From contig JAMXBD010002832.1 in assembly GCA_024138025.1 (NCBI GenBank), positions 62,001 to 126,000 on the forward strand: a stretch of DNA of 64,000 nt, given 5' to 3'. Below are positions 31,519 to 42,044 of the stretch, in pieces (positions within the stretch are counted from its first letter, which is position 1; each line of letters begins with the position of its first letter). A program made the position numbers and the translations under genes. The notes under the pieces were generated by a model, which ran no database searches, was not told the origin of the DNA, and saw only the letters and a list, made by a program, of their open reading frames with translations. This DNA is from Combretum micranthum (taxonomy: Eukaryota > Streptophyta > Magnoliopsida > Myrtales > Combretaceae).

Positions 31519-34500
31519 TGTCACGCCCCAAAAAGTACCCTAAACGTGATAGTCCGCCACACTCAATATTAAAGCTTAAGTATGACAACCTTAGCCATTC
31601 CCAAAAGCTTTTATATTAAGTGTAAGGCGTACTTTCACAACTTTAGAGAACCATATATGGAATTATGAAGCTTAAGGAGATATAAAAACATATTAAGAAA
31701 AGAGGATTCATAATAAACATTCATTCATAGCAATGGTTTTACAAACTTAGGGACATTTTCCAAGATCACTATTCTATTACAAGATATTTATACAATATCT
31801 CTAATACTAAACTTCATCTTAGAATTCTTTTTATCTAGAAGAAATTGCCTGCCCGCAGGGTCCTCGTGGTCTTAACCATAAGTAGGGAAACTGCAAAAGA
31901 TATCTATTAGGGTATAAGCTAATAGGCTTAGTGAGAACTATTTCCATAAATAACTTCTTGTAACAAGATTTCAAACAATTTGATTAAACAATCAAATGTA
32001 ATGCAACATACACGTGAGCAAACAAGCATATAGTTTTCCAAGAACTATATGTTGAATGGATTTGTGCCCTTCATTCGGGGTTTGGTGATACTTAACCTCA
32101 AAACAAGTAGTTTTAATTAAAAAGTTTTATGCTCGCGAGCACTCATCGCCAAGCATTCTGAATCTACTTGATTTGACCTTGCTTTCGGATCATCCGCCAA
32201 GCATTTCCCTTAAGCTGCCAAGCAATCGCTTTTGGATCTTCCGCCAAGTGTTGCTTTCGATATGAGCTTACTATCCTTCTCACCCAAGGATAATAACCCA
32301 AAATGCAATGTGACTCACTTCGTGGTATGCATGAATTCATTTATTTATAAAGTCATAGCATAATTATTTTTGAATTTAAGGCGATTAAAGAATTTCATAC
32401 CAATCAAATGTTATACTAAAACAAACATTTAAAACGATTCCGACTCTGATATTCTTAAAATTCTTTTACAGAATTATTTTACATACACATCGGTTTATCT
32501 TTTCCTAATTCTAATGCAACTAATTTACAAGCACAACAAGTATAGCATTTAATGGAAATAAACTTACGATGCCATGTCGACTATTCCTCTAAGCGGATGA
32601 GTCGTTCACACACTCCACTTAATCGTAATAATCCTCGGGGTAAATGAATCCTTCCTCGGGGTCACTTAGCCAAAGAAAATACCCACAATGTATTCCTTGA
32701 TGATTTTCTTGAAATTTGACAAAACAATGTCAAAAGAACGTTAAAGTTCGTATAAAGGAATGTTCCAACTTAAAATGGCCATAACTTGGTCATTTTAACT
32801 CGGAATCGCGCACATAATATACCGATTTCTACCTACTCGAAAAGATCTACCCATTTTCAAAATTACTTTTAACAAACAAGGTCATATAGGCGCCGAAACA
32901 GTGGCGACAAAGTTCACCACGAATTTTTCAACACAAAATAATTTTGGTTCAAGAAATCAAAATTTGTTTGATAAGTACTTAGTTATCTATATAGTTGAAA
33001 AATTCTCTTTTTGTAACTATATAACTCATATTTAAGCATGCTCAAGCGTTTGTTGTCCATTTATTTTACTTAAGTAAAATTATGTCGGTTTTGGAGTTGT
33101 TTAGAAAAATATAGATTACAAGAATTTTGTAAACTCCTTGAAATGATTAATTTGTTTCTTTTTATTTTACAAACATGTCTTATGTTGGCTTATATATATC
33201 TAAGTAACCTTTTTCAAAATAAATTTTCTTCCTTCTATGTTTTCTATACTAATACTATTTTGGAGTTTTTAGAAAATACACTATTCTTCCCATTTATTTT
33301 TCTCGTACAAATTCCTTTGTCTACTTGTTTACAAAAATCTTTATTTGAAAATTCTCATCCTTTCCTCTTATGTTTTCTATAGAAATCATCCATGCATAAG
33401 AATTTGTTTTCTTGGCAAAAACAAAGTGGAACAATATGTAGCTTAAGAAACTTTTTATAGTCAAAGTAGTTTCTAAAATCTTAGTAGTTTCTTTTTGTAA
33501 CTTGAAAAGAGATAACTTTATTTTTGTTTTCAAACCATAGATTTTCTACTTTTCGTAAACTTGTAAAAATCTCCTTTTCGCCAATTATTTTTAGAACTTG
33601 AAATTTTAAACAACAATTTAAATGAACATGATTTATGAGAATAATAGTAAGCAAAAATAACATAAAACATAAATAATAAAGTCAAGTATTGGAGTCTTAG
33701 CTTTTTCAAGGCTCCTGGGACTAAGAAGTAGACTAGTCCTAAAATAAAATAAAATGAAAGAAAACTTGTTTTGACTTGATGAGGACAAGTCTAAGACTAG
33801 AGACTAGTCTTAATTTAACAAGGAATAAATAAATAAATTGCAATGGAATAAATAAATAAATTGCAAGTGAGATTATATGCTCTAAAGAATATGTACATAT
33901 ATATATATAGATAATAATACTTAGATATATTAACAATAATATGAACAAAAATAATGAAATAAATATAAATAGATTTTCATGAACAAGAACAATTCATGAA
34001 CATAATGTAGCTTCCATAACTTGTAGTCTTTGGAAACTCACACTATGGTCATGTAAAGTTACATGACATGAAGAAGAAGAAAATAGTATGAAGTGGTTAC
34101 CTAAAGAAGACTTTGGTAGTAGTATGTGGTTATGGGTTTTTGTTGTAGGTAGAAGTTGTTGTGGGTTTAATTTGAGAGAGTTTTGGGAAAGTATTTTGAG
34201 AGAGTTTTGAGAAGAGAATTTGAGAGAGTTTTAGTAAGAATTTGTGCGTAGTGAATGTGTGAAAGAAGTAAAAGAGGAGGGGGGTATTTATAGGAAATTG
34301 TGGAGGGATTTTTGTGTGATTAAAACAAAAGAAAATTGAAACAAATTGATGAGGAAAAGAGGGGAGGGGGCACCGGCCATATTGTTGGGGAGAGAGAGGA
34401 GATTTTATTTTTTTGATTTTTGTTAAATAAAAGATGTAATATGTAAGGTAGATGTGAAATAAAGTTATGAGAAAGGTAAAAAGTAAGAATTATAGTTTAT

Positions 34501-35002
34501 GTAGTGTGTAAGAGTAGGTATAAAAAAAAGTAGAGATAAAATAATAGTGTAGAATAGTAATGAATAGTGTAATGTAAGATAGATATGACTAATAAAGTAC
34601 CGATGGTAAGAAAATATGTGTATAATAGCTATATCTGTTATTTTTAGCTACCGAAAAATTTCGAAATTGATATTTTAGAAAACCTTATATTTTTATGATT
34701 CTAACGGTGTATTCGGAATATTTTTACTATTTCGGGCTCCCGAACACGTTTTTCGAGAACTGTGTCCGATCGGGTTCAAAGGACACCTGAAATTCGCAAA
34801 ACTGATATTTTTATAAAACCTATGGTTATTACGAACTATTCTAGCTAATTATCCCAACTTCGTTTTCCAGGGCCAAAGAAAACGGCAATGCCGGACCTAA
34901 TCGGTTACGGTAAACTAGGGTTTTTGTTGACCTTCTAGGGTTCTGTTTGACTTCCAGTTTAGGGTTTTATGCTAAACCGATTCCAAAAATTTGGGGTTTA
35001 CA
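31519..35002 (-). mobile_element. Giant solo LTR (3484 bp) with 5-bp target duplication
   Basis: The plus strand begins TGTCACGCCCC and ends GGGGTTTACA, flanked on both sides by TTTAC (31514-31518 and 35003-35007). Copy 2 of the block lacks the insertion (TTTATAGTG near 48665). The ends form a short imperfect inverted repeat typical of LTRs. A TATAAATA box on the minus strand (34292-34285) gives the transcriptional direction. No gag or pol text is present. It is the same family as 51489-55795 and 61943 onward, but in the opposite orientation. It is best explained as a solo LTR left by LTR-LTR recombination; a noncoding LARD-type element is the alternative. Confidence 0.72.
33818..33866. repeat. 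Short tandem repeat in the solo LTR
   Basis: GAATAAATAAATAAATTGCA occurs twice in tandem. The copy at 51489-55795 has a related but non-tandem version. Confidence 0.55.
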
Positions 35003-35189
35003 TTTACAGTGTATGCATGAGCGATTTTCGAGCTGCTCCTACTCTTAGTAACTCAACTAAGAGACATTCAAATAGTAAAATCGGGATATTCCCAGTTCCT
35101 TTTCATTTCATCTATTTATAGACAGATTTACAACTGATGTTTGTTACAAATCTGGTATCTTAGTTAGAAGATCTGTTAGAGATATCACT

Positions 35190-35640
35190 CTAACCATAAT
35201 CTGTTACAAAACTGTCAATTATTGTAACTACATTCTTGCCCTTTCTTCTACATCTGTAACTGAACCGTGTAACATAGTTTGAGAACCAGACTAGCGTCTT
35301 CCTTTTTTCGTTTGTTGTTGTCGGATATAATGTCGCTTTTGGATGTAATATTGTTGTTAGATGAAACAATAGCCTTACCCTTTTGAAAGAACATCTTGTC
35401 CTCAAGGTGAAAATTAGGATATTGTTGATGAAACCCTAAAAACTCTGATTTAGAATGATATTCTTCTTTAAGTTTGATAATAAGATCAGAATAAGGAGAA
35501 GTAATAGCCAACATCTGTCCATCAAACTATCTTGATAAGGTATTCGCTACATTGTTATCCATACCAGCTTTGTAGACAACGTTGTAGTGAAATTCCAAAA
35601 GTTTCACCTAACACTTTTGTTGATCTGGTGTTTGAATCAA
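35190..35640 (-). pseudogene. Ty3/gypsy RNase H-integrase junction remnant, internally deleted
   Basis: The minus strand reads GMDNNVANTLSR-like text and MLAITSPYSDLIIKLKEEYH, matching the end of RNase H and the following linker seen in fuller form at 50402-50617. Relative to copy 2, about 1.35 kb (integrase and C-terminus, 49085-50430) is missing here between the GATGAAACCCTAAAAA motif and GAATGATATTC. Confidence 0.65.
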
Positions 35641-36190
35641 ACCTATATCAGTCCATTATTAATGGTTAACTAAAAGCTATGATTAAACATTTTTTCTTTA
35701 TTAATATTTTCAGTTTTAAATTTTTAAACATTTAATTTATTGGTTAACTAAAAGCTGTGATTAATCATATTTTCAGTTGGTCCATAAAAAGTTAAAACCT
35801 TTTGTTTCATAATTACGTTCAGAAAATACAAAATAACAAGTTAAATATCACAATTACATTAAAAAATTGCAAATCAACAAGTTAAATAACTATAAAACCA
35901 ACAACAAATTAGGAATATAACATTACACAAATTAAAACTTTATAGTCTTCTCATTTTTACAAATTACAACACAACAACATAATGACTAAAACATAAATGT
36001 TTGAATTTTTAGTTTTCTAACAGTTAACCATTAATAATTGGTTTCTTAAGGTTATAAACCAAAGCAAAAATAAAAAATAAAAATAAAAATAGTGATCCTA
36101 AACCGAAACCAATAGACTGGTTAACTGTAGTTTTTCGATTGGTTTTTTTGTCTTGGCTCGGTTTTATCGATTATTTTGCCCACCTCTAAC
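35640..36190. repeat. AT-rich nonautonomous element, possibly hAT-derived
   Basis: ATTAATGGTTAACTAAAAGC near 35655 is mirrored by AACAGTTAACCATTAATAAT near 36017 as an inverted repeat. The right end reads GGTTTTATCGATTATTTTGC before CCACCTCT, like ends of some plant hAT elements. The same structure is at 50640-51170, so it predates the duplication. Confidence 0.35.
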
Positions 36191-36982
36191 CACAAGTCAT
36201 GGGTTAGGCTACAATCCTCTTTGGACTTATTTACACTTGCTTCCTAGGTTATACAACCATTAATACAAGTTATGATTTTATCACAAGATCCATAATGCAG
36301 GGCATGGCTATCAACGCTTTGATTAGTGACTTTCATCAATTTGGCATAATGCATTCCACATTCTTAAGCGCTGCCTATGGGACAGGAAATGTCGTTATTT
36401 GGTTATCCTCTTTACCTACCTCCATCTTATCTTCTACTCTAATATAAACAAAATCATACCCCCCTACAAAATGAATTAAATAGTTATGAAAGAAATCACT
36501 TTCATCTTCAATTGATTCCTCACACAATACTTGTTGAACTAAAATTTGTATTCCTTTACCTCTAGCTTATGTAATAAGACCAATCGATCCATGATTCTTA
36601 TCATCTCCCCTAGGTTCGTGAAGATTGGCCCTCTAATCATTTACAGACTTCACTATTCTACATGGACCTCAATTCGAAGATCTAACTTTTATCCCCTCTT
36701 CCTAAAATATCTATCCTTCTTAAGGTAAACCTATACCAAATCTCTAGGCTAAAACACAACCTATTGTCTTCCCCTATCCTTACTTTGTTTAATTTTTTTC
36801 AGCTTAGGTTTGAAAATGATAAAAAAAACCTTAGTGTCGATGTTGTTGGACCTAGACTGACCTAGTCTGTTTAACCCGAGTCAATCTAAATAAGCATCAA
36901 AAGCAGCTGATCCATGCATTTAGCCCAACTTGCATCAACTTGGATAGGTCCAGTTAACTTGGCATGGAAGAAAATGAATGAA

Positions 36983-37320
36983 TTTTGCAAATTACCCATT
37001 GAACTTTTACCAAGGTATAGATTCACCCTTTCAATTTTCAAAATGAATTTTTTGTCCCCTTAAACTTTCCAAAATTGCCCAGTTAAGGGGGATAGGAGGT
37101 AAAGCCATACATAAAAGAAAGTTTAAGGGGGTGAATTTGTATAGGTGAAAGTTTAAGGGGGTATTTTGCAACTCCACCCGCTTTGTTTTAACGAAAAATG
37201 TTAAGTGTCCTTAACTATGATAATTTTTTTAAGTTTAAGGTGTCAAAAAGGTCACTTTAAAAGTTCAAGGAGTGAATCTATACCTATGTAAAAGTTTAAG
37301 GGCGTAATTAGCAATTTCAC
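36983..37320. repeat. MITE with terminal inverted repeats of about 30 bp
   Basis: The left end TTTTGCAAATTACCC...GAACTTTTAC is mirrored by the right end GTAAAAGTTTAAGGGCGTAA TTAGCAATTTC. The interior has several AAAGTTTAAGGGGG words on both strands. The duplicate is at 56264-56598. No coding capacity; superfamily unassigned. Confidence 0.65.
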
Positions 37321-37878
37321 AAAAAATAAATAAATAAAAATTTCTAGAATTTAAATATAGATTTATACTATGTTATAAACTTATTAAATGTAATCATTGT
37401 ATTATGTTTTTTGCTCTTTTTCAGGTATATATCACATATAAATTTAATAGCCAATTTATGTGTTTTATATAAATACAGACTTAATTGAGTCATGATATAT
37501 ATTGGTATTTTATAAGATGTGTCTTATATTTTTAGTTTTTATTAATCCTGATTTGACCTTTGGCGGAACCCAATTCAACCACTCAGCTCCCAATGATCCC
37601 AATCCATCAAATTCTTAGTGCAACTGTTGTATCTATTAAGCTCTTTCCATTCCACTTTGATTATCCTCATACGTAGGAGGTTTAGGTAATAAATCTAATG
37701 GAGATATAGGATTGAAATCATAAACCACTTCAAAAGGTGTCTATCCTGTAACACTATGAACTAGTCAATTATAAGCAAACTCCATAATAACTAAACAATG
37801 ATCCCAATCCATCAAATTCTTCCCAATAGTTACTCTCAACAATGCACCAATTATCATGCTTAGCATGCAAAGAAAAGT

Positions 37879-38277
37879 GTGCTTCTTAATTTGGATTGTT
37901 CTGAGGTTAATTTAACTTCAGTACCTGTACACACTTGGTGGATAGATTCTAGTGCAACAATTCACATTAGTGTGTCTATCCAGGGTTACCTCCATTGCCG
38001 AAAACCAAGCAATGGTGAAAGATATATCTATGTAGGCGACGGCAAGACAGTTCAAGTTGAGGCAATTGGAAAATTTAGATTATTATTAAAGATTGGATTT
38101 TATTTGGATCTTGATGAAACATTTATTGTACCATCATTTATACAGAATTTGATTTATGTTTCTTCTTTGGACAAATCTAGTTATTCTTGTCCATTTGGAA
38201 ATAAGAAATTTAGTTTGTTTCATGATTCAAAATTAATTGGATCTGGTTCTTTACTGTTTATGATAATCTTTACTTGA
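37879..38277 (+). pseudogene. Copia protease fragment
   Basis: Reads HTWWIDSSATIHISVSIQGY, then IYVGDGKTVQVEAIGKFRLL, GFYLDLDETFIVPSF and GNKKFSLFHDSKLIGSGSL. The active-site triad is Asp-Ser-Ser, where the family has Asp-Ser-Gly, so the enzyme would be dead even without the downstream stop. No gag precedes it. Confidence 0.8.
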
Positions 38278-38289
38278 TTGATATTATTG

Positions 38290-39225
38290 CTTCATTAATA
38301 AATCATTGCAATAAGTACACGAGGAACAAAGAGAAAATTAACCAATGAGAATTCAGCAACATTATGGCACAAGAGATTGGGTCATATCTCCAAACGGAGA
38401 ATAGAGAGACTTGTGTCAGATGAAATTCTATACCCATTAGATTTTACAAAATTTAATGATTGTATTAACTGTATAAAGGGGAAACAAACCAATAAAAGGA
38501 GATTTTAAACCAACAAGACTTTAGACGTCTTAGAACTTATACATACATATATTTGTGGGCCATTTCCTATAGTTGCTTGGAATGGTCAACAGTATTTCAT
38601 AACGTTCATAGACGATTTCTCACGATATGGCTATCTATATCTCATTCATGAAAAGTCACAGCTTTTGGACATGTTCAAAAATTATAAGGCTGAAGTTGAG
38701 AACCAACTCAACAAAAGGATTAAAAGCATTAGATCTTATCATGGTGACGAATACTACGGCAGATATGATGGTTCAGGTGAACAACGTCCAGGACCTTTTG
38801 CTAACTTCCTAGAGGAATGTCGTATTGTCCCACAATATACCATGCCATGTTCACCCACTATGAATGGTGTTGCTGAAAGATGAAACAGGACGCTTAAGGA
38901 TATGGTGAGGAATATGATTTGTCACTCCAACTTACCAGAATCACTCTGGGGAGAAGCATTTAAGACTAAAGCATATATCCTTAACAAGGTTCCAACTAAA
39001 GCAACCAATAAAACCCCTTATGAGCTTTGGATGGGTAAGAAGCCTAGTCTAAAGCATTTACATGTGTGGGGATGTCTAGCTGAGGCACGGCCTTATAGAC
39101 CTAATGAAAAGAAACTAGACTCAAGAACTGTGAGTTGCTATTTTGTTAGGTACTCCGAAAGATCAAGAGGTTACAAGTTTTATGATCCCACAACTAAGTC
39201 AATATTTGAGTCGGGAAACGCTTAG
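38290..39225 (+). pseudogene. Copia integrase, interrupted by stops
   Basis: Reads NSATLWHKRLGHISKRRIER and CINCIKGKQTN (HHCC finger), then a stop at 38506. Next come LDVLELIHTYICGPFPI, FITFIDDFSRYGYLYLIHEK, SYHGDEYYGRYDGSGEQRPG, MPCSPTMNGVAER, a stop (38881) and [20 protein letters not shown]. The ICGPFPI stretch has Cys where the first catalytic Asp (xDICGPF form) lies one residue earlier as Tyr. HGDEY keeps the second Asp and NGVAER the Glu. Two nonsense codons and a missing catalytic residue mean it is inactive. Confidence 0.82.
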
Positions 39226-39258
39226 TTCTTTGAGGATGTCGAGTTTACGGGGGGAGAT

Positions 39259-40310
39259 ATGGTTAGAGACATTGTCTTTCAAGAAGAATATGTTGATATT
39301 CCTATAGGTGTTGTTGAATTTAGTCAAGATTCTGTTCCTGACTTTTTTCAAGACACAATAAACCTAGACAATGGTAGAGATCCCGTTCAAGGGACTGTTC
39401 CAGAAGAACAAACTCTACCACCTCAAGAACCTATTCAATTAAGGAGATCCACTAGACAAAGAAGAAGTGCGGTGCCAGATGATTACATCGTATTTCTTCA
39501 AGAACATGAGGTTGACATTGGAATGATGGAAGATGATCCAATCAACTTCCATCAAGCCATTGAAAGTTCTAACTCTCAAAAGTGGATTGATGCCATGAAT
39601 GAAGAGATAAAGTCTATGAAGGACAATGATGTTTGGGATCTTGTCCCATTGCCAAAATGTACGAAGCCCATTGGTTGCAAATGGATATTTAAGACCAAAA
39701 GGGATTCGAAAGGCAATGTGGAGAGGTACAAGGCTCGTCTTGTTGCAAAAGGCTTTACATAGAAAGAAGGCATCGACTATAAAGAGACTTTCTCATCGGT
39801 TTCTTCGAAAAACTCTTTTAGGATTATAACGGCACTAGTGGCATATTTTGATCTTGAGTTACATCATATGGATGTAAAGACCGCCTTCCTCAATGGTGAC
39901 ATTGATAAGATGATCTATATGGTACAACCAGAAAACTTTACGTTGGAAGATCCAAAGAATATGGTTGGTAAACTTAAGAAATCCATCTATGGACTTAAGC
40001 AAGCATCTCGACAATGGTATTTCAAATTTCATCAAGTGATTACCTCATTCAGTTTTGAGATGAATTTGGTCGATGATTGTATATACCATAAGTTCTGTAG
40101 GAGCAAGCATTTTTTCTTATGTTGATGATATTTTGCTTGCCAGCAACGATATAGGCTTATTGCATGAAACCAAGAGATTTCTAGCTAAGAATTTTGAGAT
40201 GAAAGACTTGGTGATGCCTCTTTTGTGTCAGAAATACAAATACACCTAGATCGCTCTCAGGGTATTCTCAGATTATCGCAAAAGAGCTATATCTAAAAGG
40301 TACTCAAAAG
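39259..40310 (+). pseudogene. Copia reverse transcriptase, interrupted by stops
   Basis: Reads KWIDAMNEEIKSMKDNDVWD, VPLPKCTKPIGCKWIFKTKR, YKARLVAKGFT, a stop (39760) where Q is expected, KEGIDYKETFSSVSSKNSFR, HHMDVKTAFLNGDIDKMIYM, KKSIYGLKQASRQWY. After a frame change near 40105 it reads LLYVDDILLASND with the YVDD active site, then EMKDLGDASF-like text. The order and spacing are normal for a copia RT. Confidence 0.83.
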
Positions 40311-40449
40311 GTATAGATGCATGCAGATTGCAAACCACGTGATACCCAAGTGGCTAAGGGAGACAAATTTAGTCTCAATCAGTGCCCTAAGAATGCTTTT
40401 GAGGAAAAAGAAATGCAAAAGATTCCTTATGCATCAGTAGTAAGGAGTC

Positions 40450-41060
40450 CAATGTATGGTCAGGTTCATACACGTCAGATATTGCGTACATTACAGGAAT
40501 GTTGGGCAGATACTTAAGCAATTCAGGATTAGACCATTGGAAAGCAGCCAAACGAGTTATGCGATACTTACATATAACAAAAGATTACATGCTCACTTAT
40601 CGGAAGTTAGATCAGATCAAGATCATTGGGTCTACTGATTCTAATTTTGCTGGATGCTAAGATAGTATGAAATCTACATCAGGCTACATCCATTTGCTAG
40701 CTGGAGGAGCTATCTCTTGGAAGAGTGTAAAACAATCTCTTGTTGCCTCTTCTACTATGGAAGCAGAGTTTGTAGCATGTTATGAGACATCCAATCATGG
40801 AATATGATTGCGGAATTTTGTCACAGGGCTGCGCATTGTGGATACTGTTAATAGACTACTTAAGTTATTTTGTGACAATAAGTCAACATTCTATATTCCA
40901 ACAATAACAGAGCTCGACAAAAACACAACATATAGAAATTAAGTTCCTAGTTGTAAAAGAAAGAGCTCAGAGTGGACAATTGTCTATAGAGCATATAGGA
41001 ACAAACTCTATGATCATGGATCCGCTTACTAAAGGAGTGCAACCCAAGGTGTTTCATGAG
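40450..41060 (+). pseudogene. Copia RNase H, interrupted by stops
   Basis: In shifting frames the plus strand reads LGRYLSNSGLDHWKAAKRVM, RYLHITKDYMLTYRKLDQIK, GSTDSNFAGC, a stop, [40 protein letters not shown] and LRIVDTVNRLLKLFCDNKST. These are the catalytic Asp, Glu and Asp contexts of copia RNase H (STDSNFAG, STMEAEF, FCDNKS). The text decays after 40910. Confidence 0.8.
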
Positions 41061-41546
41061 CACAATGCTCATATGGGTATCATGTCCTTAAGGGATATTC
41101 AGTTTTAGTAGGAGTTTGTTATTTTGAATGCTTTTATGTCATAGACAAACATTAATTAGTTGTTTCATTTTGTCATGTTTTTTAAGGATATTTTCTGTAG
41201 AAATAAAGTATTTTGTTTATTTACACTCTGATTTTGGTTTATGGTTTGATCTCACTAAGGTTTATATTGGACCAGTATGAAATAAACATGTTAAGATCAC
41301 ATTGCATGGAATTTCCTTGTTACACATTCAAATCATGATCCATGTCATTCAATTGTGTCAACATTGTGACCATTGATAGTTTGAGTTACGATAAATGTAA
41401 CGAATACCTCTTTGATCCTATGTTGATATGGTTGATGGACCGGATTGGTTATAGATACATGTTGGTCATGACAGCAAATTTGAGCTCAAATGGTTGTTTT
41501 GGCAAATCATAATTATAAGGTTACACAATTAGTCCAAGTGGCAAAT

Positions 41547-42044
41547 TGTTGGATCCTTAATCCAACGTTGGCCTTATATGTGAAATAATTATATGTTATG
41601 GGCTGTCATATTAAGTTAAGCTTAATTAAAAGTGATCAATAGGATTTACGTATTTAGGCTTTAATGAATCTAATAGGGTATTGCCCTTTTATGTGTAGAG
41701 ACCTTATGGGTAATTTCTATTTTTATGATGGGTTAAAATAGAAATACCAAAAAATAACATGGAGTTATCTCTATAAATATTGATTATGGTCCCTAGGTCA
41801 CACGGAATAATTTTTCTAGTCTCTTATGAATCCCATCATCAGAGAGTACGAAGAGAAAACAAAAGGGATCTCTCAAGAAAAACGTGGTGATCTAGAAGGC
41901 CAACCATAAGACTCTAAAATTATTGATTGCTATGGATTCAGGTATGCTTTTGCTTGTCTATTGTTTAATTCTTAATGATTAAACATGAACAATCTACAGT
42001 TTTATATGTGATGGTTTTCACAAAGGGGTAATTTGGATTTATCA
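41547..42044 (+). repeat. 3' LTR of the truncated copia element
   Basis: Starts TGTTGGATCC after AGTCCAAGTGGCAAAT (polypurine-like tract 41531-41546; family form CCAAGTGGGAGAT) and ends ATTTATCA before the block sequence resumes. TATAAATA is at 41772-41779. The partner LTR is deleted, so the outer edge is inferred from the duplicated block. Confidence 0.7.

Larger units (their letters stand above)
7190..37849. repeat. Large duplicated block, copy 1 (interrupted by later insertions)
   Basis: Segments pair in order with copy 2: 7190-10530 with 42053-45256; 28118-31513 with 45256-48672; 35003-35440 with 48672-49085; 35440-36510 with 50430-51488; 36511-37849 with 55796-57145. The gaps are explained by the Tat element (10537-28116) and a solo LTR (31519-35002) in copy 1, by a solo LTR in copy 2, and by about 1.35 kb of gypsy sequence present only in copy 2. 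Most aligned positions are identical by eye, with scattered substitutions and small indels. Confidence 0.85.
37849..42044 (+). mobile_element. 5'-truncated Ty1/copia element at the junction of the two block copies
   Basis: Protease, integrase, RT and RNase H follow in order on the plus strand, then a polypurine-like tract and a 3' LTR. The 5' LTR and gag are missing. To its left the sequence is copy 1 up to the point equivalent to 57145. To its right copy 2 begins inside an integrase remnant (equivalent of 7190). One deletion removing the copia 5' half together with the copy 1 tail and the copy 2 head would explain both edges. Confidence 0.8.

Noticed and set aside
33739..33948. Hydrophobic open frames in the solo LTRs (for example 33143-33382, 33739-33948, 53080-53310)
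   Set aside because: These are AT-rich frames giving Leu/Ile/Phe strings; they are not conserved between the related elements.
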